Under the pieces are notes generated by a model. That model did not search any database. It was not told where the DNA came from and saw only the letters and a list, made by a program, of their open reading frames with translations. DNA of 64,000 bases from positions 186,001-250,000 of the forward strand of contig NZ_SOZD01000004.1 in NCBI RefSeq assembly GCF_004519335.1. The letters run 5' to 3'. Position numbers and translations under genes: made by a program. Source of the DNA: Jiella endophytica. GTDB lineage: Bacteria; Pseudomonadota; Alphaproteobacteria; Rhizobiales; Rhizobiaceae. This document shows, in pieces, positions 12,449 to 20,581 of this stretch (position 1 is its first letter; each line of letters starts with the position of its first letter).

Positions 12449-12709
12449 ACGCTTCCCCCCAACGTATTCTTTGACCGCATAGTGGCTGCTTCGCTCGGTG
12501 AGCGCAACAGGCACGCTCATCGTGCCCTGGGTACAGCCCGGCAGGAGGGCGCCGCACCGCCGCTGAAGCACGCTCCGGATGCCCGCGTGGGGCGGGGCAA
12601 GAGAGCCGTTCGGCGATATCCCCGAAGCTGGCCGGTGGCTCTATAGTCGGCACGGAAATTTGGTCGCAGCCGGCGCGATCGCCTGCTTCGAAACGGGAGA
12701 TTTCAGCTC

Positions 12710-13120
12710 ATGGCGCGCTTCGTCATCGGACCTGACGTCGCTCTCCGGCTGATCGAGGAAGGCGGCGGGTCTCTCAGCGGACACCAGCTCCTCGCGCCGA
12801 CGATCCTGAGGTCGGAAGTCCTTGCGGAGCTCTATCGGGCGGTCCGGCGCGGCGATTGCGACCGCAGAACCGCCAATGCCCGGCTCGACAAGCTGCGGCG
12901 GCTGAAGCTCCGCCTTCTCGGCGATCGGGTGCTGCAGCGGGTGGCCTTCGAGATCGCCGAGAGCCTCGACTGGCCGGACACCTTTGCGGCCGAATATCTC
13001 GCCTTGACGAGGCTCCAGGCCGACGCCTTCGTCACGCTCGACCAGGACCTCGCCCGGGTCGCCCGCACCGTCGTTGCAGTGGCGACGCTGGATGAGCTGA
13101 TTGCCGACGAAGGACGGTGA
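12710..13120 (+). CDS. PIN-domain protein (VapC-like), no visible antitoxin
   Basis: The 136-residue protein has the PIN nuclease fold pattern: Asp9 in FVIGPDVAL, Glu36 in RSEVLAEL, Asp90 in DWPDTFAAEYLALT, and Asp105/Asp111 in ADAFVTLDQDLA, matching the acidic metal-binding cluster of VapC RNases. A GGGAG site precedes the ATG. VapC toxins are usually co-transcribed behind a VapB antitoxin, but only 138 bases separate it from the start of the ABC operon and no short upstream antitoxin is seen. The target RNA is unknown. Confidence 0.75.
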   Translation: MARFVIGPDVALRLIEEGGGSLSGHQLLAPTILRSEVLAELYRAVRRGDCDRRTANARLDKLRRLKLRLLGDRVLQRVAFEIAESLDWPDTFAAEYLALTRLQADAFVTLDQDLARVARTVVAVATLDELIADEGR

Positions 13121-13218
13121 GAACGGCCACGGTCATCCGGCAGGCGCGGCGAAGTCCGGCAACGTATACGTCTTGTCGAAGACCACTTCGCATCGCCGAC
13201 GCCGGGTGGCTCTCGGCC

Positions 13219-13377
13219 TCACTCCGGCCGGATCAGGACGGTGAGCCCGAAGACGACGAGGCCGACCAGGGCGATCTTCCAGAAATCGCCGCGCTTCCTC
13301 AGCCCCGGCACGCCGAAGGGCCTGACCAGATGGGCACCCATCAGGACGACGAAGAGGATCGAAAAGAGCTTGCTCAT
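13219..13377 (-). CDS. Small membrane protein, 52 residues
   Basis: A short frame on the minus strand (ATG at 13375-13377, TGA at 13219-13221) encodes 52 residues with two hydrophobic segments: FSILFVVLMGAHLV near the N-terminus and IALVGLVVFGLTVLI near the C-terminus. They are separated by a basic turn (GLRKRGDFW). Composition and the charged loop fit a genuine small inner-membrane protein. I do not know its function. It lies downstream of the sigma/anti-sigma pair on the same strand. Confidence 0.6.
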   Translation of the reverse strand: MSKLFSILFVVLMGAHLVRPFGVPGLRKRGDFWKIALVGLVVFGLTVLIRPE

Positions 13378-13462
13378 GGCCGGCAGCCGTAACCCATGGC
13401 CGCCGGAATCGAAATCGCTTTCTGCACCGGAAGGGGATCGGGCGAGCGGCGCTATCAGCGTC

Positions 13463-14212
13463 TCAGAGCGTATTCAGGGCGCCATGGGCGACCACGGGCC
13501 CGGTCGGCTGGCCGGTGGGCGAGCCGCCCGGCGGCTCCAGCGAGACGGCCAGCGCCGCATTCGGCTCGCCGGCGGTGCGATCGGCAATGTCGATCAGGAT
13601 CGGCTGCGAGGCATGGAGGAGGCCTAGCGAGCGCGGCGCCGCACCGTCCGGCGGCACCAGCCAGAGCTCGGGCACCTTGCCGCCATCGTCCTGCCGGGTC
13701 ACCGGGATCAGCGTCGCGACGTCATGCTCGTCCTCGTGATAGAAGACGACAGTGAACAGCGGCTGTCCCTGGTCGTTGACGAGCGTGCCCGCGAGAATCG
13801 TGTCTTCCGCGCCGTCGGGAACACCGAGACCGGCGAGGTTGCCGCCGACGACGATCAGCGCAGCAAGGCTGGCGGCGGCAAGGCCCATGCCGGAGAGCCC
13901 GATCCACTGCCAGATGCCGGCAACGCGGCGGCCGCGCGGCGCCGGCGCCTGCGGCCCGAAGCCGCCGAGACGGCGCATGCGGGAAAGATCCTCGGTGATC
14001 CGCTGCCAGACGCCCGGCGGCGGCTCCACCGCCTCGATCCGCTCGTAGAGCGGCGCGAGGCGCCGATTCCAGTCGTCGACGTCGGCGGCAAAGGCTCCGT
14101 CGCGCTCGATGCGGCGCTCGGCGGAGCGACGTTCGGACCCGTCAAGGACGCCGAGCGCATACTCGGCGGCCAGATCGGCCTCTTCGCTGTCCCCGTGTCC
14201 CACATCGCTCAT
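13463..14212 (-). CDS. Anti-sigma factor (RskA/anti-sigma-K family)
   Basis: The 249-residue protein probably holds the adjacent ECF sigma factor inactive at the membrane. The N-terminus has a zinc-less anti-sigma helical region (LAAEYALGVLDGSERRSAERR), followed by one transmembrane helix (IGLSGMGLAAASLAALIVV, about 110-130) and a periplasmic RskA-like domain with GLLHASQPILIDIADRTAGEPNAALAV. I choose the ATG at 14212, which overlaps the sigma stop as ATGA; an in-frame ATG at 14224 directly abuts the Shine-Dalgarno and is less likely. The inducing signal is unknown. Confidence 0.88.
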   Translation of the reverse strand: MSDVGHGDSEEADLAAEYALGVLDGSERRSAERRIERDGAFAADVDDWNRRLAPLYERIEAVEPPPGVWQRITEDLSRMRRLGGFGPQAPAPRGRRVAGIWQWIGLSGMGLAAASLAALIVVGGNLAGLGVPDGAEDTILAGTLVNDQGQPLFTVVFYHEDEHDVATLIPVTRQDDGGKVPELWLVPPDGAAPRSLGLLHASQPILIDIADRTAGEPNAALAVSLEPPGGSPTGQPTGPVVAHGALNTL

Positions 14213-14763
14213 TGCGACAGACATCCCTTCAGTTTCATCAGTCCCCGCCGGATCCGGCTCTTGATCGTGCCGAGCGGCACGCTCAGGCGCTCTGCCAGCG
14301 CGTCATAGGTGCTGCCGCCATAAAAGGCGGCTATGATCGAGCCCCGCGTCCGCTCGTCCAGCGTGCCGAGGCACTCGGCGAGGCGGCGGCCGTCGTCGCT
14401 CTCGGCGAGCGCCTCGAACGGGTTCGGCCCGGCATCGGCCAGGTCGTCCATGTCCTCGACCGGTCGTTCGCCGCGCCGGCCGATCTGGCGCAACCGGTCG
14501 ATCGAGCGGTTGCGGGCGATCGTCGCGAGCCAGGTGATCGGGCTCGCCCGCGCGGCATCGAACCGGTCGGCACGCCGCCAGATGGTGAGATAGACGTCCT
14601 GAAGTACATCCTCGGCCTCGTCGCGATCGTTCAATATACGAAGGCAGATGCCGAATAGCTTCGCCGAGGTGCGCTGATAGAGATCGCCAAGCGCGTCCTG
14701 TTCGCCCGTGGCGAGGCGATCCATGAGTGCGACGAGCGCCAACCGACCCTGATCTGGCTGCAA
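14209..14763 (-). CDS. ECF RNA polymerase sigma factor (SigK-like)
   Basis: The 184-residue protein has sigma region 2 (LYQRTSAKLFGICLRILNDRDEAEDVLQDVYLTIWRRADRFD) and region 4 (TYDALAERLSVPLGTIKSRIRRGLMKL), without regions 1 and 3, so it is an extracytoplasmic-function factor. Region 2.4 reads WLATIARNRSIDRLRQ. The likely start is TTG at 14763, preceded by the strong GGGGAGGGG ribosome site; ATG 14724 would cut off the first helix. It is translationally coupled to the RskA-like anti-sigma gene, the standard arrangement for this family. Confidence 0.92.
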   Translation of the reverse strand: MQPDQGRLALVALMDRLATGEQDALGDLYQRTSAKLFGICLRILNDRDEAEDVLQDVYLTIWRRADRFDAARASPITWLATIARNRSIDRLRQIGRRGERPVEDMDDLADAGPNPFEALAESDDGRRLAECLGTLDERTRGSIIAAFYGGSTYDALAERLSVPLGTIKSRIRRGLMKLKGCLSQ

Positions 14764-14870
14764 TGCCGGCCCCTCCCCGTGACTTCGGCGATCTGTTCTT
14801 TCGTCTAGGCGAACAATTTCGGGCGCCGAATGTCAACGCTGCTGATTGTCGGATGAAACGTCGCCCCGCG

Positions 14871-16334
14871 TCAGTAGGGCGCCTCTTCCGGCCCGGTGGC
14901 GACATAGACCGACTTCACCTGGCTGTAGTGTGAGAGCGCCTCGCGGCCGTTCTCGCGGCCGATGCCCGAGCGCTTGACGCCGCCGAAGGGCATCTCGACC
15001 GGGGTGAGGTTGTAGGCGTTGACCCAGACCGTGCCCGCCTCGACGCGCGCTGCCATCCTGTGGGCGCGCGACAGGTCGCGGGTATAGATGCCGGCGGCCA
15101 GGCCGAAGTCGGTGGCGTTGGCCCGGGCGATCGCCTCGTCCTCGCCGTCGAAATCCAGCACGCACATCACCGGGCCGAAGATCTCCTCGGCCGCGATGCG
15201 CATGGCGTCGGCGACGTCGGTAAACACCGTCGGCTCGACGAACCAGCCGTTCTCCAGACCTTCGACCTTCGCCGCCCCGCCGCCGCAGGCGAGCGTCGCG
15301 CCTTCCTCGCGGCCGGCGGCCATATAGGCGAGAACCTTGTCGTATTGCGCCTTCGACACCAGCGGGCCGAGATGGGTCTGAGGATCGAGCGGATCACCGA
15401 TGCGGATGGCCTTCGCCCGCTCGCAGAGCTTCTCGACGAAGGCCGCGCGCACGCTTTTCTCGACGAAGACGCGGGTGCCGTTCGAGCAGATCTGGCCGGT
15501 CGAATAGAAGTTGCCGAGGATCGCGCCGGAGACGGCGGCGTCGAGATCGGCGTCGGCAAAGACGAGGATCGGCGACTTGCCGCCGAGTTCGAGGGTGACG
15601 TGCTTGGTGGTCTCGGCGGCAGCGCCCATCACCCTCGCGCCGGTGCCGACCGAGCCGGTGACCGAAACCTTGGCGATCGCCGGATGGGAGGACAGCGCCG
15701 CGCCGAGCGCGCCCTTGCCCTGCAGGACGTTGAAGACCCCCGCGGGAAGCCCCGCCTCGGCATAGATCTCGGCGAGCTTCAGGGCCGAGAGCGGCGTGAC
15801 CTCCGAGGGCTTGAAGATCATCGCATTGCCGCAGGCGAGCGCCGGCGCGCTCTTCCAGGAGGCGATCTGGATCGGGTAGTTCCAGGCGCCGATCCCCGCA
15901 CAGATCCCGAGCGGCTCGTGGCGGGTATAGGCAAAGCCGTTGGGCAGGGGGATGTGGGCACCGCGCATGTCGGCGGCGAGCGCGGCGAAATATTCGATGC
16001 AGTCGGCGCCGGACGCGGCGTCGGCGACGCGGGTCTCCTGGATCGCCTTGCCGGTGTCGAGGGTCTCGAGCTGGCTCAGCTCCTCGTTCTTCTCGCGCAT
16101 GAGATCGGCCGCCCGGCGCAGCACCCGGCCGCGCTCGCCGCCGCTCATCGCAGCCCATTCGGCCTGGCCGCGGCGGGCCGCCTCGATCGCCCGATCGAGC
16201 AGGCCCGGCGTTGCCTCGCGCAGCGTCGCGATCGTCTCGCCGGTCGCGGGATAGAGGCTGTCGAAAGCCGCACCCTCGGGATCCTCGACATAGGCGCCGT
16301 CGACATAGTGGGAGGCTTGGGGCTGCGCGCGCAT
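14871..16334 (-). CDS. betB: Betaine aldehyde dehydrogenase
   Basis: BetB oxidises betaine aldehyde to the osmoprotectant glycine betaine with NAD(P)+. The 487-residue length equals that of rhizobial BetB. Visible are the cofactor-binding [24 protein letters not shown], the Glu of [10 protein letters not shown] and the catalytic Cys in [15 protein letters not shown]. The start is ATG 16334 ([13 protein letters not shown]), preceded by AGGAG; the frame stays open 22 codons upstream. betA, betC and betI are not next to it, so substrate assignment rests on sequence resemblance only. Confidence 0.88.
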   Translation of the reverse strand: MRAQPQASHYVDGAYVEDPEGAAFDSLYPATGETIATLREATPGLLDRAIEAARRGQAEWAAMSGGERGRVLRRAADLMREKNEELSQLETLDTGKAIQETRVADAASGADCIEYFAALAADMRGAHIPLPNGFAYTRHEPLGICAGIGAWNYPIQIASWKSAPALACGNAMIFKPSEVTPLSALKLAEIYAEAGLPAGVFNVLQGKGALGAALSSHPAIAKVSVTGSVGTGARVMGAAAETTKHVTLELGGKSPILVFADADLDAAVSGAILGNFYSTGQICSNGTRVFVEKSVRAAFVEKLCERAKAIRIGDPLDPQTHLGPLVSKAQYDKVLAYMAAGREEGATLACGGGAAKVEGLENGWFVEPTVFTDVADAMRIAAEEIFGPVMCVLDFDGEDEAIARANATDFGLAAGIYTRDLSRAHRMAARVEAGTVWVNAYNLTPVEMPFGGVKRSGIGRENGREALSHYSQVKSVYVATGPEEAPY

Positions 16335-16545
16335 AAGTGGGTCTCCTGGCCGGGGGCTGATCGAGGCCCCGAGATAGCGCCCGAAGCCGCGGCGCACCAC
16401 CTCAAGGCGACGAAGTTTTCGCCAAGACCCCGGTTCCTGCGGGCGGGCGCGCCGGCCTTCACGGGCAAATGAGCGTTACCCGCGGGATCGAAACCGGCGG
16501 CCGGCGGATTGGGACTGACGCAATCGACCACGAAGGGAGACGACC

Positions 16546-16929
16546 ATGCCGACGACCGAGGAAATCAGGCAGCGGATCACCGTGACGCCGGAGTCCCGCG
16601 CGGTGACGGTGTATTTCGACGACGTCGTCGTCGCCTCGACCAATGAAGCGCTGCGGCTGGAAGAGACCGGCTACGACCCGGTCTACTACATTCCCCGCGA
16701 CCGGGTGGAGATGTCCTATCTGGTCGGGACCGACCAGCGGACGACCTGCCCCTACAAGGGCGAGGCACGCTACTGGACGATATCGGCCATGGGCCGGGCC
16801 GGCGAGAACGGCGCGTGGAGCTACGAGACGCCCCATGAAGGCGTGAGCGAAATCGCCGGCTATATCGCCTTCGCCAAGGATGCCGCGCGCACCGAGGTCG
16901 ACGTGCCGCCGACCGGGCAGGGCCGGTAG
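16546..16929 (+). CDS. DUF427 domain-containing protein
   Basis: The 127-residue protein shows the DUF427 pattern: RAVTVYFDDVVVASTNEALRLEE, then the conserved YYIPRDRVEMSYL and TTCPYKGEARYW motifs around a cysteine, then AWSYETPHEGVSEIAGYIAFA. The family is a small beta-rich cytosolic fold with no settled biochemical role. A GAAGGGAGA ribosome site precedes the ATG. It is a single-gene unit divergent from betB and convergent with the flagellins. Confidence 0.88.
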   Translation: MPTTEEIRQRITVTPESRAVTVYFDDVVVASTNEALRLEETGYDPVYYIPRDRVEMSYLVGTDQRTTCPYKGEARYWTISAMGRAGENGAWSYETPHEGVSEIAGYIAFAKDAARTEVDVPPTGQGR

Positions 16930-17004
16930 GACGGCGGGCATCCTGCGCCTCGGGCACCGGCGTTCGGAGGTGGGCGGGATGCCAAGCGGCGATGCCAAAG
17001 AGAA

Positions 17005-17032
17005 AGGGGGCCGCCCTCGCGGGCAGCCCCCT
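17005..17032. terminator. Hairpin terminator between DUF427 gene and first flagellin
   Basis: A stem AGGGGGC/GCCCCCT with inner CCC/GGG pairing around a TCGC loop lies between the converging genes. On the minus strand it is followed by TTTCTCTTT, so it should end the flagellin transcript, and it may serve both directions. Confidence 0.75.
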
Positions 17033-17067
17033 TCCGTTCGTGCCGCAGGATGCGGCTGACGCGATCC

Positions 17068-18357
17068 TTAGCGGAAGAGCGACAGCAGCGACTGCGAGGA
17101 GGAGTTGGCGATCGAGAGCGCCTGGACGCCGAGCTGCTGCTGGGTCTGCAGCGCCTTGAGGCGGGTGGACTCCTCGGTCATGTCGGCATCGACCAGCGTA
17201 CCGACGCCCTTGTCGACCGTATCCATCAGCTTGGAGACGAAGTCGCCCTGCATCTCGATGCGGTTCTGCACGGCACCAAGGCTGGAAGCGGCGCTGGTGA
17301 CCTGCGAGAGGGCCTCGTCGACGACCTTGATGTAGTTCTTGATGTCGGTGACCGACGCCGAGGTGATGTCGATCGTGTCGACAGCCGCCGCACCCGCCGA
17401 GGCGGACGAGGTGGTCGCAGCCGTGGTGTTGAGGCCGAGGCTGCCGGCGGTGATGCTGGAGGTACCCGACGCGGACGCATCGCCCAGCGAGAAGGTATCG
17501 GTCGACGAGAACACGACATTGTCGGAACCGTCGATCGAGACGTCGATGCCGGTGATGTCGGCATCCTTCAGGGCCTGGGTGAGGACGGCCGCGAGGTCGG
17601 CGTTCGACCGGATCGTGGTGTCGGTCAGGCCGGCATCGAGCAGCGTCTGGTCGGTGATCTCGACGGTCTTCGCCGCAGCGCCGCCCTGCTTGACCGAGAA
17701 GGTCACGAGGTCGTCGGTGTTGCCGAAGGAAACCGCCGTCGTCTCGACCGTGGCAGCGACACCCGAGGTGTTGGTGTACTGGGTCAGGTCGATGGTCTTG
17801 TTGAGGATACCGGTGTCGGTGCCGGCGCCGTCATCGGAGAACAGACGGACGTTGGTGATGTCGACCGAGATCGAGCCGACCGTCAGCGAACCCGAGGAGT
17901 CGCGGGAGATCGAGGACACGACTTCCTTCGACAGCGCGGTCGAAGAGCCGGTCGACAGCCAGTTCTGGCCGGAGAACGAGGCCGAGTCGGCGATCGTCTT
18001 CAGCTGGCCCTGCAGCGAGGTGATTTCCGCCTGGACCTTGGACTTGTCGACGCCGTCGGAGGTCGCGGTGGTGAGCTTCGCCTTGATCGTGTCGAGCATG
18101 TCCTTGGCCGAGTTCAAACCGGTATAGGCAGCATCGACCGTAGCGGCGCCGATGCCGAGCGAGTCGGACACCGCGGAAAGAGCGTTGTTGTCCGACCGCA
18201 TGGTGGTGGCGATCGACCAATAGGCGGCGTTGTCCTTGGCGTCCGAAACACGGTAGCCGGTCGAGATGCGGCCCTGGGTGTCCTCGAGGGCATTGTTGAT
18301 CGACTGGAGGCTCTGGAGAGCCGTCATGGCCGAAGTATTGGTGTTGATACTGGTCAT
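17068..18357 (-). CDS. fla: Flagellin, paralogue 1
   Basis: Flagellin is the secreted subunit of the flagellar filament. The 429-residue protein has the conserved D0/D1 N-terminus (MTSINTNTSAMTALQSLQ, then ISTGYRVSDAKDNAAYWSIATTMRSDN) and C-terminus (ESTRLKALQTQQQLGVQALSIANSSSQSLLSLFR). A variable Ser/Thr/Ala-rich middle lies at about 160-330. I place the start at ATG 18357, the canonical flagellin N-terminus; nine more open codons lie upstream. It is nearly identical to paralogue 2 across its whole length. A rho-independent terminator follows. Confidence 0.97.
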   Translation of the reverse strand: MTSINTNTSAMTALQSLQSINNALEDTQGRISTGYRVSDAKDNAAYWSIATTMRSDNNALSAVSDSLGIGAATVDAAYTGLNSAKDMLDTIKAKLTTATSDGVDKSKVQAEITSLQGQLKTIADSASFSGQNWLSTGSSTALSKEVVSSISRDSSGSLTVGSISVDITNVRLFSDDGAGTDTGILNKTIDLTQYTNTSGVAATVETTAVSFGNTDDLVTFSVKQGGAAAKTVEITDQTLLDAGLTDTTIRSNADLAAVLTQALKDADITGIDVSIDGSDNVVFSSTDTFSLGDASASGTSSITAGSLGLNTTAATTSSASAGAAAVDTIDITSASVTDIKNYIKVVDEALSQVTSAASSLGAVQNRIEMQGDFVSKLMDTVDKGVGTLVDADMTEESTRLKALQTQQQLGVQALSIANSSSQSLLSLFR

Positions 18358-18812
18358 TCGTCTGCGTCCCATACGCGAGTACAATTTGGGAACAGTCCGG
18401 ATCGGCCGGAATGACGAGACGGCATCATGCCCGCGACCGTTGTCATGTCAGGTCGCCTCGTCATGCAAAGACTTTGGGTTTCCGAGTCACTCCAAAGTCT
18501 TAACAGGCACAGTTCATGCGCTACCCGACAGATTCAACACTAATAGAGCACCAAAATAGATAGTTAAATTCGCCAGCGTTAACGAGATAAATTTACCAAG
18601 ACGATTCATGATGAATCAGGCGTTGCATCACGAGGCTCGGATCGACTGTCGAAACCTTCGCCGACAGGAAACTCGCCGCAAAGCCGCCACAGAGCTTGAC
18701 CGTCGCACCCTGCCTTTCGCTGGGACGACCGGCTCACCGTCCCTCCCCGGCCCGGAAAATCGCGGCGTCTCGTGCCTTGGCAGCCTGCGCTGGCGGCGGG
18801 CGACCGGAACCC

Positions 18813-18845
18813 GGCGGCTGGCGGCTGGCGGCTGGCGGCTGGCGG
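18813..18845. repeat. GGCGGCT tandem repeat, about 4.7 copies
   Basis: Four perfect head-to-tail copies of the 7-mer GGCGGCT (18813-18840) are followed by GGCGG. It lies in non-coding DNA downstream of flagellin 2. The unit is not a multiple of three, and such tracts can vary in length by slippage. Confidence 0.9.
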
Positions 18846-18883
18846 AAAAGCCTGCCGCGGAAGCCCCGGACCTCAAACGCAAA

Positions 18884-18911
18884 GAGGCCCGGCAAGCGAT
18901 TGCCGGGCCTC
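18884..18911 (-). terminator. Terminator of flagellin 2
   Basis: A perfect 12-bp stem GAGGCCCGGCAA/TTGCCGGGCCTC closes on a GCGA tetraloop. On the minus strand it is followed by TTTGCGTTT. It sits 46 bases past the flagellin 2 stop. Confidence 0.85.
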
Positions 18912-18957
18912 AAGGCTTTCCATGCGTTCAGGAGAACGGGGCGCTGCCCCGATCGCC

Positions 18958-20247
18958 TTAGCGGAAGAGCGACAGCAGCGACTGCGAGGAGGAGTTGGCG
19001 ATCGAGAGCGCCTGGACGCCGAGCTGCTGCTGGGTCTGCAGCGCCTTGAGGCGGGTGGACTCCTCGGTCATGTCGGCATCGACCAGCGTGCCGACACCCG
19101 TGTCGACCGTATCCATCAGCTTGGAGACGAACTCCGTCTGCATGTCGATACGGTTCTGGATGGCACCGAGGCTGGAAGCGGCGCTGGTGACCTGCGAGAG
19201 GGCCTCGTCGACGACCTTGATGTAGTTCTTGATGTCAGTGACCGAAGCCGAGGTGATGTCGATCGTGTCGACAGCCGCCGCACCCGCCGAGGCGGAGGAG
19301 GTGGTCGCAGCCGTGGTGTTGAGGCCGAGGCTGGCGGCGGTGATGCCGGTGGTGCCCGTCGCCGCGGCATCGCCCAGCGAGAAGGTGTCGGTCGAAGACA
19401 GGACGACATTGTCCGAACCGTCGATCGAGACGTCGATGCCGGTGATGTCGGCATCCTTCAGGGCCTGGGTGAGGACGGCCGCGAGGTCGGCGTTCGACCG
19501 GATCGTGGTGTCGGTCAGCCCGGCATCGAGCAGCGTCTGGTCGGTGATCTCGACGGTCTTCGCCGCAGCGCCGCCCTGCTTGACCGAGAAGGTCACGAGG
19601 TCGTCGGTGTTGGAGAAGGAGACAGCCGTCGTCTCGACCGTGGCAGCAACACCCGAGGTGTTGGTGTACTGGGTCAGGTCGATGGTCTTGTTGAGGATAC
19701 CGGTGTCGGTGCCGGCGCCGTCATCGGAGAACAGACGGACGTTGGTGATGTCGACGGTGATCGAGCCGACGCTCAGCGTACCCGAGGAGTCACGGGCGAT
19801 CGAGGACACGACTTCCTTCGACAGAGCCGACGAGGAGCCGGTCGACAGCCAGTTCTGGCCGGAGAACGACGCCGAGTCGGCGATCGTCTTCAGCTGGCCC
19901 TGGAGAGCCGAGATCTCGGACTGCACCTTGGACTTGTCGACGCCGTCGGAGGTCGCGGTGGTGAGCTTCGCCTTGATCGTGTCGAGCATGTCCTTGGCCG
20001 AGTTCAGGCCGGTATAGGCAGCGTCGACGGTGGCGGCACCGATGCCGAGCGAGTCGGAGACGGCGGAAAGGGCGTTGTTGTCCGACCGCATGGTGGTGGC
20101 GATCGACCAGTAGGCGGCGTTGTCCTGGGCCTCGTTGACCCGGTAGCCGGTCGAGATGCGGCCCTGGGTCTCGTCGAGGGCATTGTTGATCGACTGAAGG
20201 CTCTGGAGAGCCGTCATGGCGGAGGTGTTCGTAACGATACTAGTCAT
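18958..20247 (-). CDS. fla: Flagellin, paralogue 2
   Basis: This is a 429-residue flagellin that differs from paralogue 1 at scattered positions only, for example LSVGSIT for LTVGSIS and AAATGTTGITAAS for ASASGTSSITAGS. N- and C-terminal D0/D1 regions are complete. The start at ATG 20247 gives MTSIVTNTSAM. The leader also matches paralogue 1, so the duplicated unit includes 5' untranslated sequence. It has its own strong terminator and so is probably a separate transcript. Confidence 0.97.
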   Translation of the reverse strand: MTSIVTNTSAMTALQSLQSINNALDETQGRISTGYRVNEAQDNAAYWSIATTMRSDNNALSAVSDSLGIGAATVDAAYTGLNSAKDMLDTIKAKLTTATSDGVDKSKVQSEISALQGQLKTIADSASFSGQNWLSTGSSSALSKEVVSSIARDSSGTLSVGSITVDITNVRLFSDDGAGTDTGILNKTIDLTQYTNTSGVAATVETTAVSFSNTDDLVTFSVKQGGAAAKTVEITDQTLLDAGLTDTTIRSNADLAAVLTQALKDADITGIDVSIDGSDNVVLSSTDTFSLGDAAATGTTGITAASLGLNTTAATTSSASAGAAAVDTIDITSASVTDIKNYIKVVDEALSQVTSAASSLGAIQNRIDMQTEFVSKLMDTVDTGVGTLVDADMTEESTRLKALQTQQQLGVQALSIANSSSQSLLSLFR

Positions 20248-20520
20248 TAGTCTGCGTCCCATACGCGAGCACAAGAAATTGGGACACTCCGGATCAGCCG
20301 GGATAGCAAAACGGCATCATGCCCGTGGTCTCTATTCGGTTTCGTCCGACCACCTTGCTATGGATTGCAAGATGCGGCCGACGTCCCTTCGGATATCTTA
20401 ATCGGGAAGCTCAAAGCTTCCGCCTGACGTAGGGAAGATTGTTCATGGTTAAGTCAAACGTAATCGGCATAGTTAATCAAAAGGAACTAGAAAATATACT
20501 TTAGATACGATCGCTTCGCA
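20248..20520 (-). promoter_or_regulatory. Leader and control region of flagellin 2
   Basis: No gene is visible. The 80-90 bases next to the ATG resemble the flagellin 1 leader, including ACTCCGGATCAGCCGGG. Further upstream are a 7-bp inverted repeat GGAAGCT-CAA-AGCTTCC at 20405-20421 and a distinctly AT-rich tract (about 20440-20520), which probably contains the promoter. Confidence 0.45.
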
Positions 20521-20554
20521 CAAAAAAAGAGGGCCGCCCCGAAGGGCGGCCCTC
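20521..20554 (-). terminator. Terminator of flagellin 3
   Basis: A perfect 11-bp stem GAGGGCCGCCC/GGGCGGCCCTC with a four-base loop is followed on the minus strand by seven T residues. It is a textbook rho-independent terminator 27 bases past the stop of flagellin 3. Confidence 0.95.
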
Positions 20555-20581
20555 GTCAGATCAGCCGGTTGGCGGCGACGA

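Larger units (their letters stand above)
18358..18957 (-). promoter_or_regulatory. Leader and control region of flagellin 1 (non-coding, 600 bases)
   Basis: This gap holds no convincing gene. Next to the flagellin ATG is a leader of about 80 bases that is strongly conserved with the leader of flagellin 2 and can form TCCGG-ATCGG-CCGGA. A perfect 10-bp inverted repeat AAGACTTTGG/CCAAAGTCTT lies at 18468-18501. An AT-rich stretch covers about 18510-18605. Further on are the GGCGGCT tandem repeat and the terminator of flagellin 2. FlbT is known to act on flagellin leaders in alphaproteobacteria; its use here is inference. Confidence 0.5.

Noticed and set aside
14764-14870. A TTGACA box upstream of the ECF sigma gene as a sigma-70 promoter
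   Set aside because: No suitable -10 lies at 16-18 bases; the nearest AT-like hexamer is 23 bases away, so I do not list it.
17068-20247. Flagellin 1 and 2 as an assembly duplication
   Set aside because: The two copies have many scattered substitutions and quite different downstream and far-upstream sequence, so they are real paralogues.
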